Below, in pieces: positions 7,158 to 15,732 of a DNA stretch of 32,559 bases. A program made the position numbers and the translations under genes. The DNA comes from Alistipes senegalensis (GTDB lineage: Bacteria > Bacteroidota > Bacteroidia > Bacteroidales > Rikenellaceae), in NCBI GenBank assembly GCA_023665825.1, contig JAMPDE010000001.1, positions 648,890 to 681,448 of the forward strand, given 5' to 3'. The notes beneath the pieces were generated by a model. The model was not told where the DNA came from. It did not search any database and was given only the letters and a program-made list of their open reading frames with translations. Positions within the stretch are counted from its first letter, which is position 1. The number at the start of each line of letters is the position of its first letter.

Positions 7158-9716
7158 CTACCGTACCGATGCGGGCAATTCGTCGACCAACTCGCGGTCG
7201 GCCGCACCCCGTGCACGAATCACGGTACTGCCCCCGACGTACGAGGCGTCGGTGTTGTAAAGCACCGCATGCCCCCGTCTGTCGGTTATCGCGAACGAGG
7301 CCGGACGGGTCGCATCGAGCTGGGCGTCGATCGTCCAGTCGCCGACCCGGATGCGTCCTTTGCCGTCGGTCTGCAACCGAACCGGCCGCCGGCCGTCGGA
7401 CGTAATGCGGAACACGGCCAGAAAACGCTGCGCGTCGCTCTTTTGCACGGGCGAGAACTCGGCGTGCCAGTGCGGAGCATAGACCAACGGTTTGCCGTCG
7501 GCACCGGCGCGGTTCTTCCAATTGACAGCCGGAGAAAAGAAACGGTCGTGCACCTCCGTGCCGAGCGTTCCTCCGGCGAACAAGTCCATGCGCCCCGAAG
7601 CCGCCCCGTTCGACACCCCGACGGCCGCGTCGGCCGAAGCATCGGGCGCGAGCGACGCCATTCGGTGGTGGCTGTGCAGCAACCATGTCCACGTCACCGG
7701 CGTGCGGGCCGCCAATTCGTCGTACACGACAATGATGTCGGGTTTCAGGAAGACGAAGTGCCGGCGGAAACGGGTGACGCCCGGATCGCCGAATCCGTTT
7801 CCGGCCGTATAATCGACGCCCGACTGCCGCATGCGGTCGATCCAGAACGGCGTGCGCATCTCGTCGTAGGCATGCGCCGCATCGCCCAGCGTGTAGGTCA
7901 CCGCCTCGTTGTCGGCCCAGCGGGCCAGCCAGCCGTAGCCGTTCTCGCCGATGACCTGCGCCAGCCCGTCGACCAGCAGCGTATTGTGCCCGCGCGTGCG
8001 GTAGTGCATCAGCGTGTGCGGATCGTTGAAATTAGAGTAATAGCCCGTGCCGCCGAACAACTGCCGGCCGCCATAACTGATCGTGAAGCCGTTGTGCGCA
8101 GCGTGGGCGTGGCCCGTCGACCCGAACGGCAGCGCGAAAAACGACGCCATCAGGTCGCGGCGGCTGTCGGCCGGGTCGGTGTGCATGAGCGAAAAACCCG
8201 CATCGGGATAGAACCGCGACGTCAGCGGAGCCGGCGCTTCGGGCCGTACCGAATCGACCGGTTTGTCGGTGAGGATGCGGTAGAGCTGGAACGTGCGGGC
8301 CTTGTAAAGATTCGCCGGGTCGTCGCCGATCAACCGGTCGGCATACCAGCGGGCCTGCGGGCTGTGCAGTTCGCGCGCCAATGCGTCGGCGAAACCCATG
8401 TACTGGGCAGGCGGCGTGCGGAGTTTTTCGTAATCGTCGCCGAAGCCCGTCGCGTAGGAATCCTTCGGGAACGAATAAATCAGGAAATCGGGCAGCCGAC
8501 GGCACCATGCGAGGTCGAAAAAGTCGACGCCCGTCAGCCGCGACAACACGAACGGAATGTAGACGAACGACACGAGATTGGCCTCGAAATAGCTGTTTCC
8601 GTCGTGCCAGCCGCCGTCGTCGCCGCCCAGAATCGGGAAGCGCGAGCACCACACCTCGTAGCCGTAGCGCATCCATTTCTCGGCATCGGGCAGGTCGCCC
8701 GCCGTAGCGATGGCGGCGAAGAAAAAGTTGCGGAACGTATGCTGCCAGACGTGGTTGTCCATCGAATGCACCTCGAAATCGCGCACGTAATGGCGGTAGA
8801 AATGTTCGCCCCGCACGCGGACGGCTTCGAGCACGGCGGCCCGCTCTTCGGGGGTCATGAAGCCGCCGACCGCATCGTAAGCGACCGCCAGCCCGTACAT
8901 GATCGCCGAACGGTTGAAATCCTCCGACGTGGCATCGCTGTCGATGGGCAATGCGGCGGCATGCAGCGCGTGCCGGATGGCGGCGCGGGCGAAGCATTCC
9001 TCGCCGGTCAACAGATAAGCCAGCGAAAAATCGACGGCCGGTTTGGTGACGACCTCCCCGAACTTGTGGTACATGAAATTGACCATCGACTTCTTCTGAT
9101 AAGCCGACATGCCGGTCGTATCGCGCGGACGGGTCGGTGCGACGGGCACCACCGGTTTGTCCAGCTCGGCGCGGGCATGACGCACCAGTCCGCGAGCTTC
9201 GGGATTGCGGAGCGCGCGTTCACGGAAAGCGTCGAGGCTGTCCCGCTGCACGTAAAGGCGCGGATGCGGCATCGCGGAGATGCGCGCCGCCAGTTCGTCG
9301 CCCGAAGGCGTCACGAAGCAGCGCACCGAATCGGGCACGACGAATTCATGCACCTCCGAACGTGTCGCAGGTGCGTTTTTCAGGCAGGTCGTCACGCGCC
9401 AATAATAGCGGCCGGGAGCCAACGCCTCGTGGGGCGTATAAGCCGCCCACTCCTGCTCGGAACGCCGCGTCCGGTCGGCCGGAAAATCGGGCGAATCGGA
9501 CCATTCGACCACGTAGCGTTCGACCTCGTTCTTTTCGCCCGCCGGCCACAAAAGCGCCGGAGGGTTCTGCCGCACGGCGACGCCCTGCGACGGAGCCGCC
9601 CACTCGCGATAACGCGGCCGCAGCGAAACGCGTTCGGGATGCTGCTCGGCCGGAAAAGGCTGTGCGGCGGCACCGGTCGTCCAAATGAATGCCGCAAGGA
9701 GAATCAAACGTTTCAT
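7158..9716 (-). CDS. PL15-type heparin/heparan sulfate exolyase (heparinase II/III superfamily)
   Basis: 852 residues, secreted to the periplasm by a type I signal peptide (MKRLILLAAFIWTTGAAAQ). An N-terminal FN3-like DUF4962 region (about 45-130, PPALLWP ... RYYWRVTTCLKN) is followed by an alpha-toroid and a C-terminal heparinase II/III beta-sandwich. Likely catalytic residues are Asn321/His322 in DNHVWQH, Tyr376 in GNSYFEAN, and a His of GHAHAAHNG (536, 538 or 541). The 54-residue His-to-Tyr gap equals the Asn-to-Tyr gap in the PL12 enzymes of this locus. The architecture is that of PL15 (Atu3025; BT4652 in B. thetaiotaomicron), which removes unsaturated disaccharides exolytically. It is the last gene of unit III. 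Its ATG overlaps the ROK stop as ATGA, which fixes the start and suggests translational coupling. Substrate is inferred from context. Confidence 0.88.
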   Translation of the reverse strand: MKRLILLAAFIWTTGAAAQPFPAEQHPERVSLRPRYREWAAPSQGVAVRQNPPALLWPAGEKNEVERYVVEWSDSPDFPADRTRRSEQEWAAYTPHEALAPGRYYWRVTTCLKNAPATRSEVHEFVVPDSVRCFVTPSGDELAARISAMPHPRLYVQRDSLDAFRERALRNPEARGLVRHARAELDKPVVPVAPTRPRDTTGMSAYQKKSMVNFMYHKFGEVVTKPAVDFSLAYLLTGEECFARAAIRHALHAAALPIDSDATSEDFNRSAIMYGLAVAYDAVGGFMTPEERAAVLEAVRVRGEHFYRHYVRDFEVHSMDNHVWQHTFRNFFFAAIATAGDLPDAEKWMRYGYEVWCSRFPILGGDDGGWHDGNSYFEANLVSFVYIPFVLSRLTGVDFFDLAWCRRLPDFLIYSFPKDSYATGFGDDYEKLRTPPAQYMGFADALARELHSPQARWYADRLIGDDPANLYKARTFQLYRILTDKPVDSVRPEAPAPLTSRFYPDAGFSLMHTDPADSRRDLMASFFALPFGSTGHAHAAHNGFTISYGGRQLFGGTGYYSNFNDPHTLMHYRTRGHNTLLVDGLAQVIGENGYGWLARWADNEAVTYTLGDAAHAYDEMRTPFWIDRMRQSGVDYTAGNGFGDPGVTRFRRHFVFLKPDIIVVYDELAARTPVTWTWLLHSHHRMASLAPDASADAAVGVSNGAASGRMDLFAGGTLGTEVHDRFFSPAVNWKNRAGADGKPLVYAPHWHAEFSPVQKSDAQRFLAVFRITSDGRRPVRLQTDGKGRIRVGDWTIDAQLDATRPASFAITDRRGHAVLYNTDASYVGGSTVIRARGAADRELVDELPASVR

Positions 9717-10648
9717 GCGTGCGGATTTTCGTAGAGAAACAAACCGGCGGCACCCAGACAACCGGCCCGGTTGCCGAGCGCGGCGGCAATCAGCTGCGTA
9801 TCGGCAGCGCAGACGGGCATGGCGTATCGTTCGACCTTGCGGCGCAGCGCGTCGAGGTAGAAAGCGCCCGCTTCGGAGATGCCTCCGCCCACGACCACCC
9901 GCTGGGGAGCGAAAAGGTTGATCATCGACGCGATGCCGTGCGCGAGGTAGTCCCAATGCTCCTCCATCGCCTGCACGGCAGCCGGTACGCCCCGCAGATA
10001 GGCATCAACCACCATGCGGCCGTCGGCCTGCCCGTCGCCGATACCGGCCAACGCGCAATACCGCCGCACGAGCGCGGAAGTCGAAGCGTAATGTTCCAGA
10101 CACCCCACGCTTCCGCAGGCGCAGGGCTCGCCGTCGCTGCGGACGGTGATGTGACCCATTTCCATGCCGCGATTGCGGTAGCCGCGATAGAGCCTGCCGT
10201 CGACCAGCACACCGCAGCCGATGCCCGTACCGACGGTAACGAACACCACGTCGGTCGCACCTTCGGCCGCACCGAACAGCGATTCGCCCAGTGCCATCAT
10301 GTTGGCGTCGTTGCTGGCCCGCACGGGCAGTCCGGCGACGGCTTCGATCCGCTCGGCCAACGGAAGATTCTCCCAGCCGGGTATGTTCTCCGCCCCGCCG
10401 AGCACCGTCCGGCCGTCGGCCGAAACGATGCCGGGCGTGCCGATGCCGATGCCCTCCAACGCAAGCGAGTGCCCTGCGGCGAACTCCCGGCAGAGCGTCA
10501 CGCCGCGCAGAATCTGCGCAAGCACCGCATCGGCTCCCTTGTCGGCGCACGTGGGCAGCTGTCCGTCGAAAAGCGATGCGCCGCTCCCGTCGACTACGGC
10601 GTACTTCACCGAAGTGCCGCCGAGATCTATGCCTATGGCGTGTTTCAT
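9713..10648 (-). CDS. ROK-family sugar kinase, probable GlcNAc kinase
   Basis: A 311-residue cytoplasmic kinase. The N-terminal phosphate loop IGIDLGGTSVKYAVVD begins at residue 5 and there is no helix-turn-helix, so it is an enzyme and not a ROK repressor. The probable catalytic base is Asp114 in SNDANMMALGE. The zinc site of the family is complete: His166, then Cys176, Cys178 and Cys183 in CACGSVGCLE. In the B. thetaiotaomicron heparin PUL the ROK protein BT4654 occupies the same niche, phosphorylating the amino sugar released from the disaccharide. It is tightly packed: the preceding gene's stop is two bases away and the next gene overlaps by four. The exact sugar (GlcNAc or a sulfated form) cannot be read from sequence. 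Confidence 0.9.
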   Translation of the reverse strand: MKHAIGIDLGGTSVKYAVVDGSGASLFDGQLPTCADKGADAVLAQILRGVTLCREFAAGHSLALEGIGIGTPGIVSADGRTVLGGAENIPGWENLPLAERIEAVAGLPVRASNDANMMALGESLFGAAEGATDVVFVTVGTGIGCGVLVDGRLYRGYRNRGMEMGHITVRSDGEPCACGSVGCLEHYASTSALVRRYCALAGIGDGQADGRMVVDAYLRGVPAAVQAMEEHWDYLAHGIASMINLFAPQRVVVGGGISEAGAFYLDALRRKVERYAMPVCAADTQLIAAALGNRAGCLGAAGLFLYENPHA

Positions 10649-10650
10649 GA

Positions 10651-12297
10651 CTATGCGCGCTCGACCCAGATCGGCGTGCACCAGCCCCATTGGCCGTCGC
10701 GCTGACGCACACGCACGTAATAGTAATCGGTATCGCGTTCGGCGCGGTCGTCGACCATGTAGTGGCCCACCGTGAAGCCCGACACGGGCACGGCACGCTC
10801 GAACTGGACGGCCTCCGAAAGCCAGCCGCGCAGGAAATGCGCCCGGGCACCGGCGAGCAGTTCGTCGAGCGTATGTTCGTAAGTATGCCCGTTGAACTCG
10901 GCGACGATGCGGCCGCTGCGGGGCATCTCGACGTCGAGAATCACGCCCTGCATGGCCGGCGTCATGACGTTGGGATTCTTCGACGAGTACATGTCCAGCA
11001 CGACCTGCCGGTCGTCGCGCTCGACCACGCGGTTGACGCGCGTATGAAAGGCCGTTTCGCCGGGCTGCGGCGAGGTGAAAGCCGCCCCGCGAAAACACGT
11101 CTGCAAATCGTCGATGCGTCCTTCGGACAACCGCACGCGGCCCGACCAGTGGACGTACTCCTCCTCGCGGTTCCAGCCGAAATTGATTTTCAGTTTGGCG
11201 CGGATCACCTCGTCGTCGGGCACAACGCTACGATGCGGCGCACCCAAGCGGGCGACGCACTCGCCGTTCTTGATGATGTCGACGTAATCGAGCTGGTTCT
11301 GCGTTTCGACGTTGAGATAGATTTCGCGTTTGCCGCAGCTCACGACCTCGCCCGGCAGCGCGCCGTTGATGCGGAAGTCGATTTTGATCTTGTCGCCCGT
11401 GACGCCGCACACGCGACGGTCGCCCATCGCTTTCCACAGCGCGTCGCGGTCGAGCGAGTCGGCGTAGACGCCGATACGGCCGTCGCCGTAGCTGCCCGGA
11501 TAACCGGCATGCTGGTCGGTCGAACACATCAGACCGAACTTGTGGCCCTGCTCCAAACCGTAGAGAATCGAACCCTCCCACGTGCGGGGCCCCATGTCGT
11601 GCAGGTAGTTGTAATCGCCCGAATCGCTCTCGGCCAGTCCGTGCCGCGAGAACATCTCGACGAACGGAGCCTGCCGGCCCTCGCGGAACGCCTCCCAGTT
11701 ATAACCGCGAAAACCGTTGATGTAACCCATGTGGTGGGGCGTGACGTAGGCGTCGTATTTTTCGAGTTTCTTTTTGAGGTCGGGTACCGACGTGCATTCG
11801 ACCAACGGGGCATCGAACGTGCGGAACAAGGCCACGTGGTCGCCGTGCTCCATGCTGTGGCACTCGTACGAGGGGAAGGTAAGGAAACGGCCGGGACGAT
11901 CGGCAGCCTGCATCGCGCGCAGGTACTTCTGGTACCCGCCGCGCCGCAGCCGCTTGAACGCTTCGGTGTGGTAGCCGATGACCCAGTTCAGGCGCGGGTC
12001 GTCCGCACCCGGAATGTCGGGCCACAAGGCGTGCGGCGTCACCGACACGAAGTCGAGCTGCTGCTCGGCCGCAGCCAGTGCATCGGCGAGATCGCCGTGT
12101 CCGTAGGTCACGTTGCAATGGTTGTGCACGTCGCCCCAGAATACTTTCAGGTCGCGCAACGAGGGAAATCCCTTTTTGAGGTATTCGGGCAACCGGTCGT
12201 TGTTGCCCGCGAAGGTCGTACAACCCGGGATGGCACTCACGGCCGCGAGCCCCAGCAGGCTCCAACCCGAAGTTTTCAGAAATTGACGTCTGTCCAT
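10651..12297 (-). CDS. Tat-exported PHP-domain (DUF3604-like) lipoprotein of unknown substrate
   Basis: 548 residues. The N-terminus has a twin-arginine motif (DRRQFLK) and a lipobox ending at Cys26 (SAIPGC), so the protein is probably exported folded and lipid-anchored. A PHP metallohydrolase core is visible: GDVHNH (Asp56, His58, His60), FVSVTPHA (His89), the 145-154 segment (Glu145, His147, His151, His154), TPHHMGY (His188, His189) and STDQHAG (Asp261, His263). A beta-rich C-terminal half follows. PHP enzymes are usually metal-dependent phosphoesterases. Lying between the sulfatases and the sugar kinase, it probably acts on a modified HS oligosaccharide, but its reaction is unknown to me. 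A sulfate-ester or phosphate-ester hydrolase (for example on the xylose 2-phosphate of the linkage region) is speculation. Confidence 0.8.
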   Translation of the reverse strand: MDRRQFLKTSGWSLLGLAAVSAIPGCTTFAGNNDRLPEYLKKGFPSLRDLKVFWGDVHNHCNVTYGHGDLADALAAAEQQLDFVSVTPHALWPDIPGADDPRLNWVIGYHTEAFKRLRRGGYQKYLRAMQAADRPGRFLTFPSYECHSMEHGDHVALFRTFDAPLVECTSVPDLKKKLEKYDAYVTPHHMGYINGFRGYNWEAFREGRQAPFVEMFSRHGLAESDSGDYNYLHDMGPRTWEGSILYGLEQGHKFGLMCSTDQHAGYPGSYGDGRIGVYADSLDRDALWKAMGDRRVCGVTGDKIKIDFRINGALPGEVVSCGKREIYLNVETQNQLDYVDIIKNGECVARLGAPHRSVVPDDEVIRAKLKINFGWNREEEYVHWSGRVRLSEGRIDDLQTCFRGAAFTSPQPGETAFHTRVNRVVERDDRQVVLDMYSSKNPNVMTPAMQGVILDVEMPRSGRIVAEFNGHTYEHTLDELLAGARAHFLRGWLSEAVQFERAVPVSGFTVGHYMVDDRAERDTDYYYVRVRQRDGQWGWCTPIWVERA

Positions 12298-12323
12298 AGT
12301 ATGCAAGTTCGCTATTTTAGGTT

Positions 12324-13997
12324 TCACAATTTGTCGGCTCCTTGAAAGAACTCCTGCTCGCGTTCGCAGGGGTCGGTATCGCCGCACTCGCGCTGCAAGG
12401 CTTCGAGACGGGCGTGCAGGTCGGCACGCACGGCGGCATAGTCGGGATCGTCGTAGACGTTCCGCATCTCGTGCGGATCTTTTTTCAGGTCGTACAGCTC
12501 CCACTCGTCCACGTCGTTATAGAAATGGATGAGCTTGTAATCCTCCGTCCGCATGCCGTAGTGACGCTTGACGGAGTGCCACGACGGGTACTCATAGTAA
12601 TGGTAATAAACGCCCGTGCGCCACTCGTCGGGCACGGCGCCACCCGAAGTCAGCACGCCGCGCAACGAACGGCCCTGCATGTCGGCCGGAACGTCCAGAC
12701 CGGCCATGTCGACGAACGTCGGGGCCAAGTCGATGTTCATGGCCAGCGCGTGCGTGCGCGTACCGGCTTTGACGGCGCGGGGATACCGCACCAGCAAGGG
12801 CGTCCGCTGGCACTCCTCGTACATGAAACGCTTGTCGAACCACCCGTGCTCGCCGAGAAAGAAACCCTGATCGGAGGTATAGACGATGATGGTGTTGTCC
12901 AGCTCGCCGATGCGTTCCAGATAATCGAGCAGGCGGCCGACGTTCTCGTCGACGCCGCGAATGACGGCGCAATAGTCCTTCATGTACTGCTGGTACTTCC
13001 AGCGCACGAGCTCGTCGGGCGAAAGCGTGTTCCTGATGCGCCGCCACTCGGCGATGCGCGGAGCATAGGCCTCGTCCCAGCGCGCCCGTTCTTCGGGAGT
13101 CATGCGGTTGTAGGCCGCCTGATACTGCATGACGCTGCTGCGCCAGTCGTTGGCGCGCTTCACGTCGTCTTTGTTGGCGTCGCCCGAATTGTCGAGCGCA
13201 TACGAACGCGAGAGCTCTTCGGGGCCCATCAGTTTGAGGTCCCATTCGGGCCACATGTCGCGGCCGATCTCCATCGCCTGCTCGCGGGCCGCGCGGCCGC
13301 GACCGGTGTAATCGTCCAGCAGATTGGCCGGTTCGGGGAAGACGCGGTCGTCGTGGATGCCCAAATGCCGCTGGGCGGGCATCCAGTTGCGGTGCGGTGC
13401 CTTGTGGTAATAGAGCATGGCGAACGGGCGGGACGGGTCGCGGTGTTCGAGGAAGTCGATGGCCTTGTCGGTGATGATGTCCGTCACGTAGCCCGGCTCG
13501 GTGATTTCGGTGCCGTTCTCGATGAACAGCGGCGAATAGTATTCGCCCTGCCCCACCAGAATGCTCCAAAAGTCGAAGCCCTGCGGCTCGGAATTGAGGT
13601 GCCACTTGCCGATCATGGCCGTCTGGTATCCCGCGTCGTGCAGCACCTTCGGGAAGGTCTGCTGGTCGCCGTCGAACGTGCGCGAATTGTCGGTGAAGCC
13701 GTTGACATGGCTGTATTTGCCCGTCAGGATGCAGGCTCGCGACGGGCCCGAAATGGCGTTGGAGACGTAGCAGTTCTCGAAGAGCATCCCCTCGCGGGCG
13801 AGGCGGTCGAGATTGGGCGTTTCGACCAGCAGGCTGCCGTAGCAGCTCATCGCCTGCGAGGTGTGGTCGTCGGTCATCATGACGATGATGTTCGGACGGC
13901 GGGGCGGACGGTCGCCGCAGCCGGTCAGCGCGACGAGCGAAAGCGGCACGGCGGCATAGCGCATGCCGGAGAAATAACGACTGGATTGAGATAACAT
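12324..13997 (-). CDS. S1-family sulfatase, probable N-acetylglucosamine-6-sulfatase (S1_11-like)
   Basis: 557 residues with a lipobox at Cys27 (VALTGC). The start could also be M12. The formylglycine motif is SGPSR at Ser83-Arg87, followed by ACILTGKYSH, so maturation needs an anaerobic sulfatase-maturating enzyme, which is not in the window. Metal ligands Asp43 and Asp44 (MMTDDH), the GKWH motif and a late TSDQGFFLGEHGWFDKR segment are present. The C-terminal segment with HYYEYP, VKRHYGMR, KLIHFYND and DEWELYDLKKDP is typical of GlcNAc-6-sulfatases of subfamily S1_11, such as BT4656 from the B. thetaiotaomicron heparin PUL. It would remove 6-O-sulfate from GlcNAc6S after lyase action. It is the second gene of unit III, 15 bp after the other sulfatase. 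Confidence 0.9.
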   Translation of the reverse strand: MLSQSSRYFSGMRYAAVPLSLVALTGCGDRPPRRPNIIVMMTDDHTSQAMSCYGSLLVETPNLDRLAREGMLFENCYVSNAISGPSRACILTGKYSHVNGFTDNSRTFDGDQQTFPKVLHDAGYQTAMIGKWHLNSEPQGFDFWSILVGQGEYYSPLFIENGTEITEPGYVTDIITDKAIDFLEHRDPSRPFAMLYYHKAPHRNWMPAQRHLGIHDDRVFPEPANLLDDYTGRGRAAREQAMEIGRDMWPEWDLKLMGPEELSRSYALDNSGDANKDDVKRANDWRSSVMQYQAAYNRMTPEERARWDEAYAPRIAEWRRIRNTLSPDELVRWKYQQYMKDYCAVIRGVDENVGRLLDYLERIGELDNTIIVYTSDQGFFLGEHGWFDKRFMYEECQRTPLLVRYPRAVKAGTRTHALAMNIDLAPTFVDMAGLDVPADMQGRSLRGVLTSGGAVPDEWRTGVYYHYYEYPSWHSVKRHYGMRTEDYKLIHFYNDVDEWELYDLKKDPHEMRNVYDDPDYAAVRADLHARLEALQRECGDTDPCEREQEFFQGADKL

Positions 13998-14012
13998 GAC
14001 AAAATCGGTATT

Positions 14013-15428
14013 TTATTTAGTTTCGGAATTTGCGGCGCGGAACGGAGCCATGTTGCGCATCAGCGGACGGTCGTTCGTGCGCTCGGCCCACGCATACATC
14101 TTGGCGCGCAGACGGGCCAGTTCGGCGGCATAGCGGCGATCGACGGCCAGATTGACCATTTCGCCGCTGTCGTCGCGCAGGTCGTAGAGCTGTTCGCGGT
14201 TGCGGCCCCACTGGTAGAGGATGTATTTGTAACGCCCCTCGATGATGCTCCAGCCGCGAATACCGGCACCGGAAAGCAGCGTCTCGACGAACACTTCGTC
14301 GTGGAGCGTACTTTGCCGCCCTTCGGCGACGGGGCGCAGGCTGCGACCGCGATAACGCGCCGAATCGAGCGCGATGCCCGCGTAATCGCACACGGTGGCG
14401 TACAAGTCCAATCCGACGTTGGACAACGCCTCGTCGTTGCACGTACCGGCCGGACCGCGTCCTTCGGGCGACTTGACGATCAACGGCACGTTGATGACCT
14501 CCTCGAACAAGGCCCATTTCTGGTTCCAGCCGTGCGCGGCCACGCCGTCGCCGTGATCGGAGAGGAAAATGATGACGGAATCGTCGTACAGCCCGCGCCG
14601 TTTCAACACCTCGACCAACCGGCCGATTTCGTGGTCGACCCGCTCGACGAGCCGGTAGTAGGCATAGAGATACCGCCGCCAGTCGTCCTGCGTGTAAGTG
14701 TAGGTGTCGTGGTAACGGGGCGAAGCGTCGTGTTCGAGCCGCACGGCTTCGGGTTCGTAGGTCGAGGGCATGAAGTTGGGCGGCAGGTTGGGGCAGTCGT
14801 GCGTGGCGAAAGGTTCCAACTCGCCGTACTGCAACGTCTCGAAGCGTCCGTATTCGCAGATTTCGTGCGGGTCGAGCAGCGAAGCGACCAAGAACAACGG
14901 CTTGCGGCCGTCGTAACGGGCCAGCGCCTCGTCGCAGGCGTCGGGCAGCGTCGGGTCGTGCATCGGGCAGACGCGCCGGAAACCGGTGCCCGAATCGGGC
15001 AGATTGACTTCGGGGATGTGCCACTTGCCGGCATAAAGGCACTCGTAACCGGCATCGGCCATGCGGATGCCGAGCCCCTGCCGCATATCCTCGTCGTTGG
15101 GGCGGATCGCGTTGTCGCGCGCCCCGACTTCGGACGGCATGCGTCCGGTGATGAGCGAAGCGCGGCAGGGGCCGCTCAACGGATAAGGACAGTAAGCGCG
15201 GGTGAAACGCACGCCATCGGCGGCCAGTGCGTCCATCGCGGGGGTCGAAACATGTGGATTGCCGGCGCAGGAGAGTGCACCGGCGGTCTGCTGGTCGGTC
15301 AAGATGACGATGATGTCGGGACGCGAAGCGGCGGCCCGTCGCTGGGGAGCGGCAGCCTGCGCGGCGAAAGCCGACAAGGCAAGACCGGCGCAAAGCGTCG
15401 GTGCCGCGAAGTTTTTGAGGTCAGTCAT
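14013..15428 (-). CDS. S1-family sulfatase of undetermined specificity
   Basis: 471 residues, first gene of unit III. Type I signal peptide (CAGLALSAFAAQAAA). The maturation motif is SGPCR (Ser85 to Arg89) followed by ASLITGRMP, a serine-type site with Cys in the fourth position. The metal-site start is ILTDQQ (Asp45). Further motifs are AGKWHIPE, FLVASLLDPHE, FLSDHGDGVAAHGW and a terminal EQLYDLRDDSGEMVNL segment. I cannot place it in a subfamily. In context the missing heparan activities are the 2-O-sulfatase and the N-sulfatase (sulfamidase), so either is a candidate. ATG at 15428 is preferred because it gives a normal signal peptide and follows the -7 box by 31 bases; a longer frame to 15629 would span the promoter and operators. 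Confidence 0.87.
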   Translation of the reverse strand: MTDLKNFAAPTLCAGLALSAFAAQAAAPQRRAAASRPDIIVILTDQQTAGALSCAGNPHVSTPAMDALAADGVRFTRAYCPYPLSGPCRASLITGRMPSEVGARDNAIRPNDEDMRQGLGIRMADAGYECLYAGKWHIPEVNLPDSGTGFRRVCPMHDPTLPDACDEALARYDGRKPLFLVASLLDPHEICEYGRFETLQYGELEPFATHDCPNLPPNFMPSTYEPEAVRLEHDASPRYHDTYTYTQDDWRRYLYAYYRLVERVDHEIGRLVEVLKRRGLYDDSVIIFLSDHGDGVAAHGWNQKWALFEEVINVPLIVKSPEGRGPAGTCNDEALSNVGLDLYATVCDYAGIALDSARYRGRSLRPVAEGRQSTLHDEVFVETLLSGAGIRGWSIIEGRYKYILYQWGRNREQLYDLRDDSGEMVNLAVDRRYAAELARLRAKMYAWAERTNDRPLMRNMAPFRAANSETK

Positions 15429-15459
15429 ACGGTCAGTTTCAGTTTGTCGAAAGCAAGAA

Positions 15460-15467
15460 CAAAAATA
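15460..15467 (-). promoter_or_regulatory. -7 box of unit III (sulfatase operon)
   Basis: The minus strand reads TATTTTTG, matching TAnnTTTG, 31 bases before the sulfatase start. No -33 element is present. The operator at 15537 begins exactly 70 bp upstream of its first T. Confidence 0.6.
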
Positions 15468-15536
15468 GTCGATGCGGTGCGAAAAAAGGCTGCCGAATGT
15501 TCCCGAAAACACCAATCGCGTACAAAACGATGCTAC

Positions 15537-15574
15537 ATTTGTGCAATCCGACCCCAAATTTGTCCCAAAAGAGG
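15537..15574 (-). promoter_or_regulatory. Candidate HTCS operator A (serves unit III)
   Basis: Read on the plus strand it contains TTTGTGCAATCCGA and, 21 bp on, TTTGTCC. It matches operator B (32192-32229) at 26 of 38 positions without gaps, and operator C (15631-15594, opposite strand) in the same core. Positions invariant in all three include the two GT steps, CA, CCGA and the second TTTGT. Its spacing to the -7 box (70 bp) equals that of operator B. Confidence 0.65.
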
Positions 15575-15593
15575 GCCGCGAAGCCTCGTCACG

Positions 15594-15631
15594 ACCCGAA
15601 TTATACAAAATCGGCATCGGTCTGCACAAAA
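15594..15631 (+). promoter_or_regulatory. Candidate HTCS operator C (serves unit II)
   Basis: The minus strand, read from 15631, gives TTTTGTGCAGACCGA and then GATTTTGT, the same two-box direct repeat as operators A and B. It is inverted to suit the plus-strand PL12 operon, and its proximal base is 71 bp upstream of the TAACTTTG box. Nineteen bases separate it from operator A. Confidence 0.6.
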
Positions 15632-15701
15632 TTGGGAACGCACTGCGGAATCGTGCGGAAAGATTGGTACATTTTCAAAATCGCGGAACGCCGCCGCATA
15701 G

Positions 15702-15709
15702 TAACTTTG
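15702..15709 (+). promoter_or_regulatory. -7 box of unit II (lyase operon)
   Basis: TAACTTTG is a perfect TAnnTTTG match ending 23 bases before the PL12 ATG, leaving a short leader. No -33 TTTG is found at 19-21 bp. Confidence 0.65.
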
Positions 15710-15732
15710 TATACCAAAAATACGAAAACCGC

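Larger units (their letters stand above)
15429..15732. other. Divergent regulatory region between PUL units II and III
   Basis: 304 bases without a gene separate the sulfatase operon (minus) and the PL12 operon (plus). It holds, in order, the minus-strand -7 box (15460-15467), an operator for the minus unit (15537-15574), an oppositely oriented operator for the plus unit (15594-15631) and the plus-strand -7 box (15702-15709). Neither -7 box has a recognisable -33 TTTG at 19-21 bp, as expected for activator-dependent promoters. Confidence 0.65.

Noticed and set aside
3654-9734. A 2026-codon open frame on the plus strand opposite the HTCS and PL15 genes.
   Set aside because: It is a mirror of GC-biased codon use in the real minus-strand genes, crosses their gap, has His/Arg/Val-heavy composition and no domains.
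12342-13994. A 550-codon plus-strand frame opposite the GlcNAc-6-sulfatase (and similar ones at 10690-12345 and 14301-15701).
   Set aside because: Shadows with low-complexity composition; the sense-strand genes carry complete motifs.
15534-15541. TACATTTG as the main promoter of the plus-strand lyase operon.
   Set aside because: It is about 190 bases from the ATG and overlaps operator A, whereas TAACTTTG at 15702 is close to the gene and has an operator at the conserved distance.
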